From assembly GCF_001465835.2 (NCBI RefSeq), contig NZ_CP013661.2:3092501-3156500 (forward strand): a stretch of DNA of 64,000 bases, read 5' to 3'. The position numbers and the translations under genes were made by a program. Below are positions 36,857 to 45,944 of the stretch, in pieces. The notes beneath the pieces are model-generated. The model did no database searches and was not told the origin of the DNA. It was given only the letters and a program-made list of their open reading frames with translations. Each line of letters starts with the position of its first letter. Position 1 is the first letter of the stretch. The DNA comes from Planococcus kocurii (GTDB lineage: Bacteria; Bacillota; Bacilli; Bacillales_A; Planococcaceae).

Positions 36857-37882
36857 TTGTTAGTTACTGAACTCATTTTAGCCATTATGAAGACTGTCGA
36901 TCGGCAGCGAACCGTCTCTTCTCCCTATCATTTGATAAAAGGAAAGAAGTCTGGGCAGACGATACAGGATATTGGTTATTTCGGCCTTTATCCTTATTTT
37001 GGCGTGTTGCCAAAACTGGATAAGAAAGCTTACGATCAAGTAGTTCAAGGCTTGTTTTCGCAAGGTTATTTACTAGCAAATGAACAAGTTATTGAACTAT
37101 CCGAAAAAGCGTTAAAGTTAAGTGTTGCCCCGTCGTCGTTGAATGGTTGGAAATACCGAGGGAACGAAAATTTGTTTTTTAGTCGCTTGTCACTAATTGT
37201 TCAAACTTTGTCCCACGTCAGTCAACGCGTAAAAAGCTTTGACCCCGTTGTCAGTAATGAAGAAGTGCAAAATTGGGTGAAAAGATACCTGCAACGGATT
37301 CAGTTTCGTGATTTAGCTGTAGTTCAAGCGTTTAAAAAAGAACTCTTTACTACATTAGCCGAAACGGACATTTCTGAAACACATAAAATGATTTTGATCG
37401 AGCGTTTAACGGGTTTTGCGATAAGTGGCTTAACGTGGCAGCAAATTGCCGATTCTAAAAAACTATCCTTACTGGATGTTCAATTGATGACTGTAGAAGC
37501 TTTGCATGGTTGGATGGCAGTGATCGAACAGTCCAAGCCTCAATTGATAGTAGGTCTCATGGAAGGCATTATTCAGCAGTCTTCCTTGACCGAAACAGCG
37601 CAGCGCACAGAAAAGTTGTTCGAAAGAGGATTTAGCTTGGAACAAATTGCGTCACTACGCCAATTAAAAACCAGTACGATCGAAGATCATGTGGTCGAAT
37701 TGGCAATGAACGATCCTTATTTTAACTATATCCCATTTGTGGGTCATGAACAGTACGAGGCAATTATTGCCGAAAGCCGACGTCAAAAAACGAAAAGATT
37801 ACGTGAAATCAAAGAATTTTTACCTGAAGTCAGTTATTTTCAAATACGTCTTGCGCTAGCGATTAGGAGGGAACGAAGATGA
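36857..37882 (+). CDS. ypbB: Helix-turn-helix protein YpbB
   Basis: A 341-residue protein encoded directly before the RecQ-like helicase, as in B. subtilis. It has two C-terminal helix-turn-helix-like segments, LTWQQIADSKKLSLLDVQLMTVEALHG and FSLEQIASLRQLKTSTIEDHVVE, the second resembling the domain found in RecQ-associated proteins. Function is unknown, but the four-base overlap with recS suggests a joint role in DNA repair. The start is TTG 36857 after GGGGGA; an upstream frame to 36677 overlaps the ferredoxin gene. Confidence 0.85.
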   Translation: MLVTELILAIMKTVDRQRTVSSPYHLIKGKKSGQTIQDIGYFGLYPYFGVLPKLDKKAYDQVVQGLFSQGYLLANEQVIELSEKALKLSVAPSSLNGWKYRGNENLFFSRLSLIVQTLSHVSQRVKSFDPVVSNEEVQNWVKRYLQRIQFRDLAVVQAFKKELFTTLAETDISETHKMILIERLTGFAISGLTWQQIADSKKLSLLDVQLMTVEALHGWMAVIEQSKPQLIVGLMEGIIQQSSLTETAQRTEKLFERGFSLEQIASLRQLKTSTIEDHVVELAMNDPYFNYIPFVGHEQYEAIIAESRRQKTKRLREIKEFLPEVSYFQIRLALAIRRERR

Positions 37883-39306
37883 ATCTCGACGAATTATTGT
37901 ATTCAAGCTATGGTTTTTCTTCATTTCGTCCTGGTCAGCGCGAAATTATCGAGCGAGTAGTCGCAGGTGAGGATGTTATTGCGCTACTGCCAACTGGAAT
38001 GGGCAAATCTATTTGTTATCAATTGCCTGCTAAAGTTTTACCAGGAAGTATCTTAATCGTTTCACCTTTATTGTCTCTCATGCAAGATCAAGTGGTTCAA
38101 TTAAAAAAAATGGGAGAGAAATCCGTAGTAGCCATCAACTCATTTTTAAAGCCAGAAGACAAAGAAAAAATTATGTCTAAGCTCGGCTCTTATAAATTCA
38201 TTTTTATATCCCCAGAAATGCTTGTACAACCGTTTATTAAACAAAAATTAAAGCAGATACAAATTTCGCTGCTAGTTGCTGATGAAGCACATTGTATTTC
38301 GCAGTGGGGGTTTGATTTTAGACCAGATTACTTGCGGATTTCAGAAATTTTGCCTTTTTTGAATTCCCCTCAAGTATTGGCACTGACGGCAACTGCTACG
38401 GACAAAGTCACCAAAGAAATAAAAGAGTATTTAGCTTTGAAAAAGCCGTTTGTGTATTGTCATCCGATGGATCGAAAAAACATTGTGTATGATTTGAAAA
38501 AATTTGATGACAGTCGTGAAAAAGTAGATTTTTTGAAAAAATTTGTTCAGAAGTTTAATGGTCCCGGTATTATCTATGCAGGAACTAGAAAAAAGTCCCA
38601 GCAACTGTCTATGCTTTTAACAGAGCAAGGAATTTCTTCAGCTTTTTACCATGGGGGTATGGAGCACCAAGATCGCATTTTTGTCCAGCAACAATTTCAA
38701 AACGGAGAAGTGCAATGGATTTGCTCCACAAATGCATTTGGCATGGGTGTTCATATTCCGAACATTCGTCACGTCATCCACTTTCAACTGCCGACTTCTA
38801 TCGAAGGATATGTGCAAGAGGTTGGAAGAGCTGGTAGAGATGATAAACCGGCTTTAGCTACTTTACTGTATGCACAAGGGGACGAGGTATTGCTCGAAAG
38901 TTTAGTGATGGATGATTTGCCAACACAGCACGAGATAGAAGCAGTTTATAGCAAAGGAGCTACTGCGACTTATTTAATCGATCAAGGAATCGTTCGGGAG
39001 ACAGCTTTTCGAGTAATCGCTTATTGGATAACAAAGTTGCCTTTAGATGGTGTTATCAAGCAAATGGAATTGCTGAGAAAAGGAAAAAGGCAACAAGCGG
39101 TAAAAATTCGTGAATTGATTTCGCGCGAAACTTGTCTGCGGAGTTATATCATCGAATGCTTTGATCAACAGCTAATAGATAAACCGACCAACTGCTGCGT
39201 TAACGACGGAATTGATTATCAGATTTTTGAAGCCTTTTCTTCACCGAAAGAAAAGCGATTGCCACTTGAATGGCAAGACCGTTTAAGTGTAATATTACCT
39301 ATGTAA
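37879..39306 (+). CDS. recS: RecQ-family DNA helicase RecS
   Basis: A 3'-5' DNA helicase of 475 residues. Motif I is LPTGMGKSICYQLP with Lys43; motif II is VADEAHCISQWGFDFRPDY; later motifs include TATATDKV, GIIYAGTRKKSQQL, AFYHGGM, NAFGMGVHIP and QEVGRAGRD. After the helicase core comes a short region with cysteines in ETCLRSYIIECF and NCCVND that may be the zinc site. There is no HRDC domain, so it is the short RecS type. It overlaps ypbB by four bases. Confidence 0.93.
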   Translation: MNLDELLYSSYGFSSFRPGQREIIERVVAGEDVIALLPTGMGKSICYQLPAKVLPGSILIVSPLLSLMQDQVVQLKKMGEKSVVAINSFLKPEDKEKIMSKLGSYKFIFISPEMLVQPFIKQKLKQIQISLLVADEAHCISQWGFDFRPDYLRISEILPFLNSPQVLALTATATDKVTKEIKEYLALKKPFVYCHPMDRKNIVYDLKKFDDSREKVDFLKKFVQKFNGPGIIYAGTRKKSQQLSMLLTEQGISSAFYHGGMEHQDRIFVQQQFQNGEVQWICSTNAFGMGVHIPNIRHVIHFQLPTSIEGYVQEVGRAGRDDKPALATLLYAQGDEVLLESLVMDDLPTQHEIEAVYSKGATATYLIDQGIVRETAFRVIAYWITKLPLDGVIKQMELLRKGKRQQAVKIRELISRETCLRSYIIECFDQQLIDKPTNCCVNDGIDYQIFEAFSSPKEKRLPLEWQDRLSVILPM

Positions 39307-39324
39307 GAATCTTATTAACTGTCA

Positions 39325-39353
39325 TTTACAAATGAGCCTTTTTTCGTCATAAT
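39325..39353 (+). promoter_or_regulatory. ypbE promoter
   Basis: TTTACA (39325-39330), a 17-base spacer and CATAAT (39348-39353). Confidence 0.5.
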
Positions 39354-39385
39354 AGATATATTAGTACAGATAGGGGTAGTCATGT

Positions 39386-40156
39386 ATGGGGAATCAAAGT
39401 TATCATGAGTCGATTGAAAAGAATCGACAGGAAATATCGGTGGACAAAAATTCGGCATTGTCGAGAGCGGGTCAGAGACAGGCACAAAAACCCAAAACTA
39501 AAAAAACTAAAAATCTTTTGATGCCTGCATTATTTTTTATATTTATCTTAATTCCGGTTTCTTTGCTGATTTATGTAGCTTTCGTATTTGAACCCGACGA
39601 TTCATTGACAGCCAAACCTGCAGAAAATGAAGTGAGTTTTGAGATGAATGCCCAACCATCCCAATCTTCTGTTGCTGCAGCTGATGAAGAAAAAGAAAAA
39701 GCTGAGAAAGCCAAAGTAGAAGAAGCCAAAGCTGAGAAAGCCAAGGCGGAAAAAGCACAGGCCGACGCTGAAAAAGAAAAAGTAGAAAAAGCGGAAGCGG
39801 AAGCTAAAGCACAAGCTGAAGTAAAGGCTAAAGCTGCTGCAGAAGTAGCCGCCAAAGAAAAAGCTGATGTAGAAGCCAAAGCTGTAGCTGAAGCACAGGC
39901 GAAAAAAGAAGCGGAAGCTAATGCACAAGCTGAAGCACAGGCGAAAAAAGAAACACAAGCTGAAGCAGATAAAAAAGAGGAAATACCAAGTGCTAATGGT
40001 AAGACTTACGTAGTACAATCTAGCGAAACGCTTTACCGTATTGCAGTAAATAATTACGGAGCGGCAGGAGCAGCAGCAGCGGTAGAAAAAATCAAACAAG
40101 CTAATGGCTTGAGTTCGAATAGCATTAGTCCGGGTCAAACTTTGGTTTTACCTTAA
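39386..40156 (+). CDS. ypbE: LysM-domain membrane protein YpbE with Ala/Lys/Glu-rich linker
   Basis: A 256-residue protein with a cytoplasmic basic N-terminus, one membrane helix (about residues 45-68), a long alanine, lysine and glutamate-rich helical spacer (about 98-200) and a C-terminal LysM domain starting TYVVQSSETLYRIAVNNYG. LysM should bind peptidoglycan, so the protein spans from membrane to wall. Family position after recS matches B. subtilis ypbE. The spacer is low complexity and contains an exact 24-base DNA duplication. The start ATG has only a weak ribosome site (GGGGTAG). Confidence 0.85.
   Translation: MGNQSYHESIEKNRQEISVDKNSALSRAGQRQAQKPKTKKTKNLLMPALFFIFILIPVSLLIYVAFVFEPDDSLTAKPAENEVSFEMNAQPSQSSVAAADEEKEKAEKAKVEEAKAEKAKAEKAQADAEKEKVEKAEAEAKAQAEVKAKAAAEVAAKEKADVEAKAVAEAQAKKEAEANAQAEAQAKKETQAEADKKEEIPSANGKTYVVQSSETLYRIAVNNYGAAGAAAAVEKIKQANGLSSNSISPGQTLVLP
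39887..39952 (+). repeat. Internal direct repeat in the ypbE linker
   Basis: The 24-base unit GCTGAAGCACAGGCGAAAAA plus AGAA occurs at 39887-39910 and again exactly at 39929-39952, in frame and 42 bases apart. Confidence 0.85.
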
Positions 40157-40225
40157 GCCATTCGACGGATTAACAAGTAGGTAATTAGGGAATAACAGTA
40201 ACATCATAGAAAGTGGGGCGAGCAA

Positions 40226-40858
40226 ATGTTTGTTAAAAGTGTAATGGTTGAAAGAGAAAAATGTTATGCAGTTAAAATGGACGATTCGGTACAAGTAGGC
40301 TTTGATTTACTAGAAAAACACACAATTGATGCTTTGCCTGTAGTTGAAGGCACTGAGTACAAAGGAATCTTCACTTGGTATCATGCTTATCGTGCGTTTT
40401 TCTATTCAGGAAAAACAAAAGAAGATTTTATTAGCTCAACTAAGGTCAGCGATGTAATCGTGAATGAAGACACTTATTTGAGCATCAATGATGTCTATGA
40501 AAAAGCATTAATGGAATTAAATGACTTTCCAATTATTGCAGTAGTTGAAAAACATCAATTTTTAGGAATTGTTACTCGCTTTGATATTGTCAATCAATTA
40601 CAAAGTGCCTTTGGGATGAACCAGTCAGGCTATCGTATTACGTTCACTTCAGTAGAATCAGAAGGGCGTATTGGACGATTGGGAGAGATTATCGAGAAAT
40701 ACAAAGAGTCGGTTATTTCACTTGTTACTTTTGATGAAACCAATAAAATGGTTCGTCGCATCGTTCTAAAGATTAAAAAGAAAGACAATATCGATCGTTT
40801 TGTCAAAGAGCTTGAGAAATCTGGTTTCCGAGTATTGGACATCGCAGAAGACAAATAG
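40226..40858 (+). CDS. CBS-pair protein with C-terminal ACT-like domain
   Basis: A 210-residue soluble protein. Two CBS modules occupy about residues 4-130: the first around SVMVEREKCYAV and HTIDALPVVEGTEYKGIFTW, the second around VSDVIVNEDTYLSI and FPIIAVVEKHQFLGIVTRFDIVNQ. The last 70 residues, beginning RITFTSVESEGRIGRLGEII, have the ACT fold pattern, giving an AcuB-like arrangement. CBS pairs usually bind adenine nucleotides; the target here is unknown. GTGGGGCGAG precedes the ATG, and a terminator follows. Confidence 0.82.
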   Translation: MFVKSVMVEREKCYAVKMDDSVQVGFDLLEKHTIDALPVVEGTEYKGIFTWYHAYRAFFYSGKTKEDFISSTKVSDVIVNEDTYLSINDVYEKALMELNDFPIIAVVEKHQFLGIVTRFDIVNQLQSAFGMNQSGYRITFTSVESEGRIGRLGEIIEKYKESVISLVTFDETNKMVRRIVLKIKKKDNIDRFVKELEKSGFRVLDIAEDK

Positions 40859-40870
40859 CAAAATAAGATA

Positions 40871-40902
40871 AAAAAACATAAGCCTTGCTTATGTTTTTTT
40901 GT
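40871..40902 (+). terminator. Terminator of the CBS-domain gene
   Basis: AAAAAACATAAG pairs with CTTATGTTTTTT around CCTTG, then T. Confidence 0.85.
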
Positions 40903-40924
40903 TCTTTGTGAAAGGAATCATTAC

Positions 40925-41695
40925 ATGAAATATTTAATGAAAATCGCTTTGGCAGCGCTCGCTTTTCTGCTAGTGATGGTGCGCAATGCCTTTGCAGAAA
41001 AGCTCATCCAGCAAACGGTTAAATTACCCACAGACAAAGCATTCGAACCGTTCAAGCTTCTTTTTATTGCTGATATCCATAGGAGAGTCATTAAAGCAGA
41101 CTTGATCAAGTTTCCTGTCGATGTGATTGTAATCGGCGGCGATTTAGTAGAAAAAGGCGTACCGCTTGAACGGGTTCAAGAAAACATAAAAAACTTACGT
41201 GCTTGTGCACCTGTGTATTTTGTGTGGGGCAATAACGACCGGGAAGTAGATGAAAATAAACTCAGAGAAATTTTCAATCAATTTGATGTAATTGTGCTAG
41301 AGGATGAGTCGGTAGCTTTGTTTGGCAATGAACAGTTGAGGTTGGTCGGACTTGATCATTTTGCCTATAAACCGAACGGATTCAAAAATGCTTTCGAAAA
41401 TGTTAAAGAAAACGATACTGTGTTGTTTGTCTCACATACACCTTTTGACTTTTGGAAAGTAAAAGGACCATATTCAGCCAATTTGTTGCTGGCTGGTCAT
41501 ACGCACGGCGGTCAAATTCGGATTGGTCCATTCGGTTTATTCGATAAGGGCTCAATGAAAATAAAGAAGGACCGAATTGAATTAATCAGTAATGGTTTTG
41601 GTACGACGACTCTGCATTTGAGACTGGGTGCACAGGCAGAATATCATGTGCTAACAATCACGCCTGCAGTTAGAAAAGATAAAAAATTGTCATAA
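40925..41695 (+). CDS. ypbG: Metallophosphoesterase YpbG-like
   Basis: A 256-residue calcineurin-like phosphoesterase. An N-terminal hydrophobic segment (residues 5-25) anchors or exports it. The metal ligands follow in order: FIADIH, GGDLVEKG, WGNNDRE, VSHTPFD and LAGHTHGGQIR. The substrate is unknown. Gene position after ypbE supports the YpbG assignment. AAAGGAATC precedes the ATG. It starts shortly after the CBS gene's terminator. Confidence 0.88.
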   Translation: MKYLMKIALAALAFLLVMVRNAFAEKLIQQTVKLPTDKAFEPFKLLFIADIHRRVIKADLIKFPVDVIVIGGDLVEKGVPLERVQENIKNLRACAPVYFVWGNNDREVDENKLREIFNQFDVIVLEDESVALFGNEQLRLVGLDHFAYKPNGFKNAFENVKENDTVLFVSHTPFDFWKVKGPYSANLLLAGHTHGGQIRIGPFGLFDKGSMKIKKDRIELISNGFGTTTLHLRLGAQAEYHVLTITPAVRKDKKLS

Positions 41696-41749
41696 AGTAG
41701 CAGAGTCCTTTATTCTTAATTAAGAATAAAGTACAGGAGATGGTTTGAA

Positions 41750-42718
41750 ATGGAATATGTAGATGCGCTTATTATTGGCGGTGGACCTTGTGGGTTATCG
41801 ACCGCAATCGAATTGAAGAAACGTGGATTGGAAACAGTAGTTATTGAAAAAGGCAATATCGTCAACGCGATTTTCAATTACCCAACACACCAAACTTTTT
41901 TCAGTACGAGTGAAAAACTAGCGATTGGCGATGTGCCCTTTATTATAGAAGGACGGAAACCAAAACGAAATCAAGCTTTGGTTTATTACCGGGAAGTGGT
42001 TAAAAGAAGTGGTATTAAAGTGCGGCCGTTCGAAATCGTGGAACGTGTTGAAAAAGATGAACTATTTACTGTGGTCACTTCAAAAGCTCAATACGAGGCG
42101 AAATATGTAATAGCAGCAACAGGCTATTACGATCAGCCAAATAAGCTTGAAGTTGAAGGGGCAGAACTGCCAAAAGTGATGCATTATTTCAAAGAGGGGC
42201 ATCCCTATTTTGATCAAGATGTGTTAGTAATCGGCGGTAAAAATTCGGCTGTAGACGCGGCTCTAGCTTTACATAAAGCTGGTAGTAGAGTGACAGTATC
42301 TTATCACGGCACGAGTTACTCCAAAAGTATCAAGCCGTGGATTTTGCCGGAATTTGATGGTTTAGTGAGAAAAGGTGAAATTACGATGCTGTTCGATTCA
42401 ATGGTGGATCGCATTACAAACAGCACGGTAGAACTGACAGTCAATGACCAAAAAGAAACACTTTCTAACCAATTTGTTTTTGCTATGATTGGCTATCATC
42501 CAGATCATCAGTTTTTAAAATCAATGGGCATTTCCATCGATTCGATTTCAGGTCGACCGACTTTTGATGAACAAACAATGGAAACAGATATAGACAATCT
42601 ATATATTGCCGGTGTAATAGCTGCAGGCAACAATGCCAACGAAATTTTTATAGAAAATGGACGTTTTCATGGGCAACAAATTGCAGAAGCGATTGCTGAA
42701 AAAGAACATAGACCTTAA
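41750..42718 (+). CDS. ypdA: Bacillithiol disulfide reductase-type flavoprotein YpdA
   Basis: A 322-residue FAD/NADPH-dependent oxidoreductase of the YpdA (Bdr) family, which reduces bacillithiol disulfide. The FAD site is IIGGGPCGLSTAIEL at the N-terminus, the second dinucleotide site is VLVIGGKNSAVDAAL near residues 160-175, and NLYIAGVIAAGNN is the C-terminal FAD contact. The cysteine in GGGPCGLS, Cys14, is the one implicated in catalysis in this family. CAGGAGATGG precedes the ATG. Confidence 0.92.
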   Translation: MEYVDALIIGGGPCGLSTAIELKKRGLETVVIEKGNIVNAIFNYPTHQTFFSTSEKLAIGDVPFIIEGRKPKRNQALVYYREVVKRSGIKVRPFEIVERVEKDELFTVVTSKAQYEAKYVIAATGYYDQPNKLEVEGAELPKVMHYFKEGHPYFDQDVLVIGGKNSAVDAALALHKAGSRVTVSYHGTSYSKSIKPWILPEFDGLVRKGEITMLFDSMVDRITNSTVELTVNDQKETLSNQFVFAMIGYHPDHQFLKSMGISIDSISGRPTFDEQTMETDIDNLYIAGVIAAGNNANEIFIENGRFHGQQIAEAIAEKEHRP

Positions 42719-42785
42719 ATAGACCTTTTTTAAAAATAGATTTTAAAGAACAGTAAACACTGCAAACGTGAAAGGGAGTTTCAAG

Positions 42786-43754
42786 ATGAAGAAAAAAGTA
42801 TCATTAATTACAACGGGTGGTACCATTGCAAGTCGGGAAATTTCTGATGGGCTTTTGGAGTCTGGTGCAATTTCAGGGAAAGAATTGGCGGAACTTTGCC
42901 AACTCCCAGAAGAAATTGAAGTAAAAGTAGTCGATGTATTCCAATTGCCAAGCATGCATATTGGTTTTGAACAGATGTTGACAGTTAGAGAAGCGATTCT
43001 ACAAGAATTTCAAGATCCTGAAGTTGAAGGAATCGTTGTCACACACGGAACAGATACTTTGGAAGAGACTTCTTACTTTCTGGATCTGACAATCGATGAT
43101 GATCGGACTGTGGTCATTACAGGGTCACAGAGATCTCCTGAAGAAGTTGGCACCGATGTCTATTCAAACTTACGCAATTCAATTTATGTAGCAGTAAATC
43201 CTAATCTGAGAGGAATTGGAGCTGTTGTGGTCTTTAACGAACGAATTTACAGTGCGAAATATGTGAAGAAAGTGCACTCCAGTAATTTACAAGGCTTTGA
43301 TTCGTTTGGGCATGGCTATCTCGGCATTATTGATAACGATATGGTACGTGTTTACCAAAAACCAATTATCCATGAGGTGCATGCTGTAACAAAGTCGTTG
43401 CCTCGGGTCGATATTATTAAATGTTATTCAGGTCAAGATGGTTTTGTTATTGATCAGCTAGTGGCAGGGCCGTCAAAAGGGATTGTTTTGGAAGCAGCAG
43501 GTAGAGGGCAGGTATCTCCGCACATGGTAGATGCAATTGATCGAGCTGTAAGACAAGGAATACCGGTCGTTTTGACAACGAGTGCTGAAGAAGGCAATAC
43601 TTATCCGGTTTATAGTTATCCAGGTAGTGCTCATGATTTGTTAAATCGTGGCGTTATTTTAGGGAGTGATTACGATAGTAAAAAAGCGCGCATCAAGCTC
43701 GCTGTTTTATTGTCAGTCGAAGAACATGTGAAAGCAGATGCTTTTAATCGGTAG
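42786..43754 (+). CDS. ansA: L-asparaginase
   Basis: It hydrolyses asparagine to aspartate and ammonia. The 322-residue enzyme shows the two threonine signatures: ITTGGTIAS, with the nucleophile near Thr13, and VVTHGTDTLEETS with the second catalytic threonine, aspartate and the lysine-containing region downstream. It has no signal peptide, so it is cytosolic. AAAGGGAG places the start at ATG 42786. It lies between ypdA and prsW, a pairing common in this group. No ansR-like regulator is adjacent. Confidence 0.93.
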   Translation: MKKKVSLITTGGTIASREISDGLLESGAISGKELAELCQLPEEIEVKVVDVFQLPSMHIGFEQMLTVREAILQEFQDPEVEGIVVTHGTDTLEETSYFLDLTIDDDRTVVITGSQRSPEEVGTDVYSNLRNSIYVAVNPNLRGIGAVVVFNERIYSAKYVKKVHSSNLQGFDSFGHGYLGIIDNDMVRVYQKPIIHEVHAVTKSLPRVDIIKCYSGQDGFVIDQLVAGPSKGIVLEAAGRGQVSPHMVDAIDRAVRQGIPVVLTTSAEEGNTYPVYSYPGSAHDLLNRGVILGSDYDSKKARIKLAVLLSVEEHVKADAFNR

Positions 43755-43835
43755 CGGTAATTCGTTAAAAGAGAGCTGAAAATGATGTAGGTAAACATGT
43801 TACAATGAGGGGAATCTGAATAAAGGGGTACGCGT

Positions 43836-44525
43836 ATGATCATTTTATTAACTGTAGCAATAGCCCCGGGTCTGGCGCTTTTCAGTTATTTGTATTTGCG
43901 CGATCAATTTGCGGGTGAACCGTCAAAACTGATATTTCAAAGTTTTGTGTACGGAGCCGTATTGACGTTCCCGATTCTTTTTGTTCAATATGTATTCAAT
44001 GCTGAAGGTGTCTTTACGAATAGCTTTATGCAAAATGTTTTGTTTTCGAGTGTAATTGAAGAGTTTTTTAAATGGTTGGTCCTGTTAATTGCAGTCTATC
44101 GTCACGTCGATTTCGAGGATCCTTACGATGGAATTTTGTATGGGGCGAGTGTTTCTCTTGGATTCGCTACAATTGAGAATATTTTGTACTTACTTGAGTT
44201 CGGATTAGAGACTGCTTTTATACGAGCATTCTTGCCGGTATCGAGCCACGCGTTATTTGGTGTTGTCATGGGCTATTATTTTGGGAAAGCCAAATTTAGT
44301 AAAAGCCATAAGCGCAGACGGTGGATTGGTTGGGCACTTGTCAGTTCGGTAATTCTTCACTTGGCATATAATAGTAGCCTGTATGTTTATGATAATATTA
44401 TATACGGAGCTATTCCATTTATGTTGTTCTTATGGTGGTTTGGTCTTCGGAAAGTTAAACAAGCTCACCAACTGTCCATGTCGCATTATGGTGAAGATCC
44501 TTCTTCTATACCGTCAGAAGAGTAA
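43836..44525 (+). CDS. prsW: Intramembrane protease PrsW
   Basis: A 229-residue polytopic protease that cleaves anti-sigma factors at site 1. The catalytic motif EEFFKW lies at residues 75-80; a second acidic/histidine set is in EDPYDGILYGASVSLGFATIEN and SSHALFGVVMGYYFG, then SVILHLAYNSS. About seven hydrophobic segments are visible. In B. subtilis its substrate is RsiW. RsiX, encoded in this window, is a possible alternative, but that is only conjecture. AAAGGGG precedes the ATG. In B. subtilis sleB and ypeB follow; here cmk does. Confidence 0.92.
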   Translation: MIILLTVAIAPGLALFSYLYLRDQFAGEPSKLIFQSFVYGAVLTFPILFVQYVFNAEGVFTNSFMQNVLFSSVIEEFFKWLVLLIAVYRHVDFEDPYDGILYGASVSLGFATIENILYLLEFGLETAFIRAFLPVSSHALFGVVMGYYFGKAKFSKSHKRRRWIGWALVSSVILHLAYNSSLYVYDNIIYGAIPFMLFLWWFGLRKVKQAHQLSMSHYGEDPSSIPSEE

Positions 44526-44539
44526 AGTAAATACCGAGG

Positions 44540-44570
44540 AAAAGTCTTATACATAAAGACTTTTTTTTTA
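44540..44570 (+). terminator. Terminator of prsW
   Basis: AAAAGTCTT pairs with AAGACTTTT around ATACATA, then T. Confidence 0.8.
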
Positions 44571-44612
44571 TGTTAAAATATGATGAATACATAGGATGAG
44601 GTGACTATTTTG

Positions 44613-45284
44613 GTGAAACCGATACAAATAGCAATCGATGGACCAGCAGCTGCGGGAAAAAGCACAATTGCAAAAATCGTAGCAGAAAAACTGGGCTATG
44701 TTTACATCGATACCGGTGCCATGTACCGAGCTATTACATTAAAAGCATTAACAGAGAAGATTAATTTGGCTAGTAATGAAGAAGCCGGTAAATTACTACA
44801 GAAAACTGAAATTGATTTGCAACCGTCAGAAGACGGACAGCTCGTATTTCTTGATAAAAAAGATGTGACTGAGGCAATTCGTTCTCAACATGTCACAAAA
44901 GCTGTGTCTCAAATGGCCGCTCATGAACTGGTTCGTCTTCGGATGGTTGAATTGCAGCAGCAATTAGCAGAAGGGCGCGGAGTCGTCATGGATGGTCGAG
45001 ATATCGGCACGCATGTCCTTCCAAGTGCTGCTTTAAAAGTATTTATGTCGGCATCGGTTGAAGAACGTGCAAGAAGAAGATTCGAAGAAAACAAAAATAG
45101 AGATATTTTGACTCCGCTTGAGGAGCTTCAGGCGGAAATAGCTATGCGGGATAAAATGGACAGTGAACGCAAAGTAGCGCCTTTGCGAAAAGCGGAAGAT
45201 GCTATTTTTCTTGATACAACTAACCTGACAATTGATCAGGCAGCCGGAGAAATATTGAAATTGGCTGAAGAAAGGTTGATGTAA
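44613..45284 (+). CDS. cmk: Cytidylate kinase
   Basis: It phosphorylates CMP and dCMP. The 223-residue protein has the P-loop IDGPAAAGKSTIAK, the CMP-binding YIDTGAMYRAI, GRDIGTHVLP and the lid region with RARRRFEENK. Possible starts are GTG 44601, TTG 44610 and GTG 44613; the last is chosen because AGGTG lies eight bases upstream and it matches homologue length. plsC follows after one base, so they are cotranscribed. Confidence 0.94.
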   Translation: MKPIQIAIDGPAAAGKSTIAKIVAEKLGYVYIDTGAMYRAITLKALTEKINLASNEEAGKLLQKTEIDLQPSEDGQLVFLDKKDVTEAIRSQHVTKAVSQMAAHELVRLRMVELQQQLAEGRGVVMDGRDIGTHVLPSAALKVFMSASVEERARRRFEENKNRDILTPLEELQAEIAMRDKMDSERKVAPLRKAEDAIFLDTTNLTIDQAAGEILKLAEERLM

Positions 45285-45285
45285 A

Positions 45286-45876
45286 GTGAACTTATATGCA
45301 GTTGGAAAAGGACTTGTAAAAACAGTATTAAGCCCATTGTATCGTTTCGAAGTAATCGGAATTGAGAATTTCCCGAAAGAAGGCGGCATTCTTCTTTGTT
45401 CGAATCATATCAATGCACTCGATCCGCCTGTTGTTGGAATGACCGCTCCTAGAACGGTTCATTTCATGGCAAAAGAAGAATTATTCAATGCGCCGATACT
45501 CAAATCAATTTTGCCGAAAGTAAATGCTTTTCCCGTAAAACGTGGAATGAGCGACCGAGAAGCTCTTCGGACGGCATTAAAAATATTGAAAAGTGGAGAA
45601 GTTGTCGGTTTGTTTCCAGAAGGAACACGCTCGACAGATGGAGTATTACAAAAAGGCCTTAGCGGAGCAGGTTTTTTTGCACTTCGTGGCAATGCAGACG
45701 TTATGCCTTGTGCAATTATCGGACCGTATAAAGCGTTTCGAAAAGTGCGCGTAGTTTATGGCGAGCCAATCCGCATGGCACCTTTTCGTGAACGAAAAGC
45801 TTCAGTCGACGAGGTAACTGAAGCCATTATGTCGAGTATCCAGAATATTCTTAATGACTATGCGAGTAATAAGTGA
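45286..45876 (+). CDS. plsC: 1-acyl-sn-glycerol-3-phosphate acyltransferase
   Basis: It makes phosphatidic acid in phospholipid synthesis. The 196-residue protein has the catalytic HX4D motif His41-Asp46 in CSNHINALDP and the substrate motif LFPEGTRS near residue 115, with AFPVKRG between. Membrane association is through N-terminal hydrophobic helices. It starts at GTG 45286, one base after the cmk stop, with GAAAGG upstream. plsC between cmk and ypfD is a frequent arrangement outside B. subtilis. Confidence 0.9.
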   Translation: MNLYAVGKGLVKTVLSPLYRFEVIGIENFPKEGGILLCSNHINALDPPVVGMTAPRTVHFMAKEELFNAPILKSILPKVNAFPVKRGMSDREALRTALKILKSGEVVGLFPEGTRSTDGVLQKGLSGAGFFALRGNADVMPCAIIGPYKAFRKVRVVYGEPIRMAPFRERKASVDEVTEAIMSSIQNILNDYASNK

Positions 45877-45944
45877 TAATTTTTGTTTTTATTAGAGAAT
45901 TCGCATAAAATAGAAGGTGGATAGTTTGTGAAGGAGGGCTACTT

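Noticed and set aside
39571-40138. Two long minus-strand frames rich in Ser/Phe/Ala opposite ypbE
   Set aside because: They are the complement of the Ala/Lys/Glu low-complexity linker and lack start signals.
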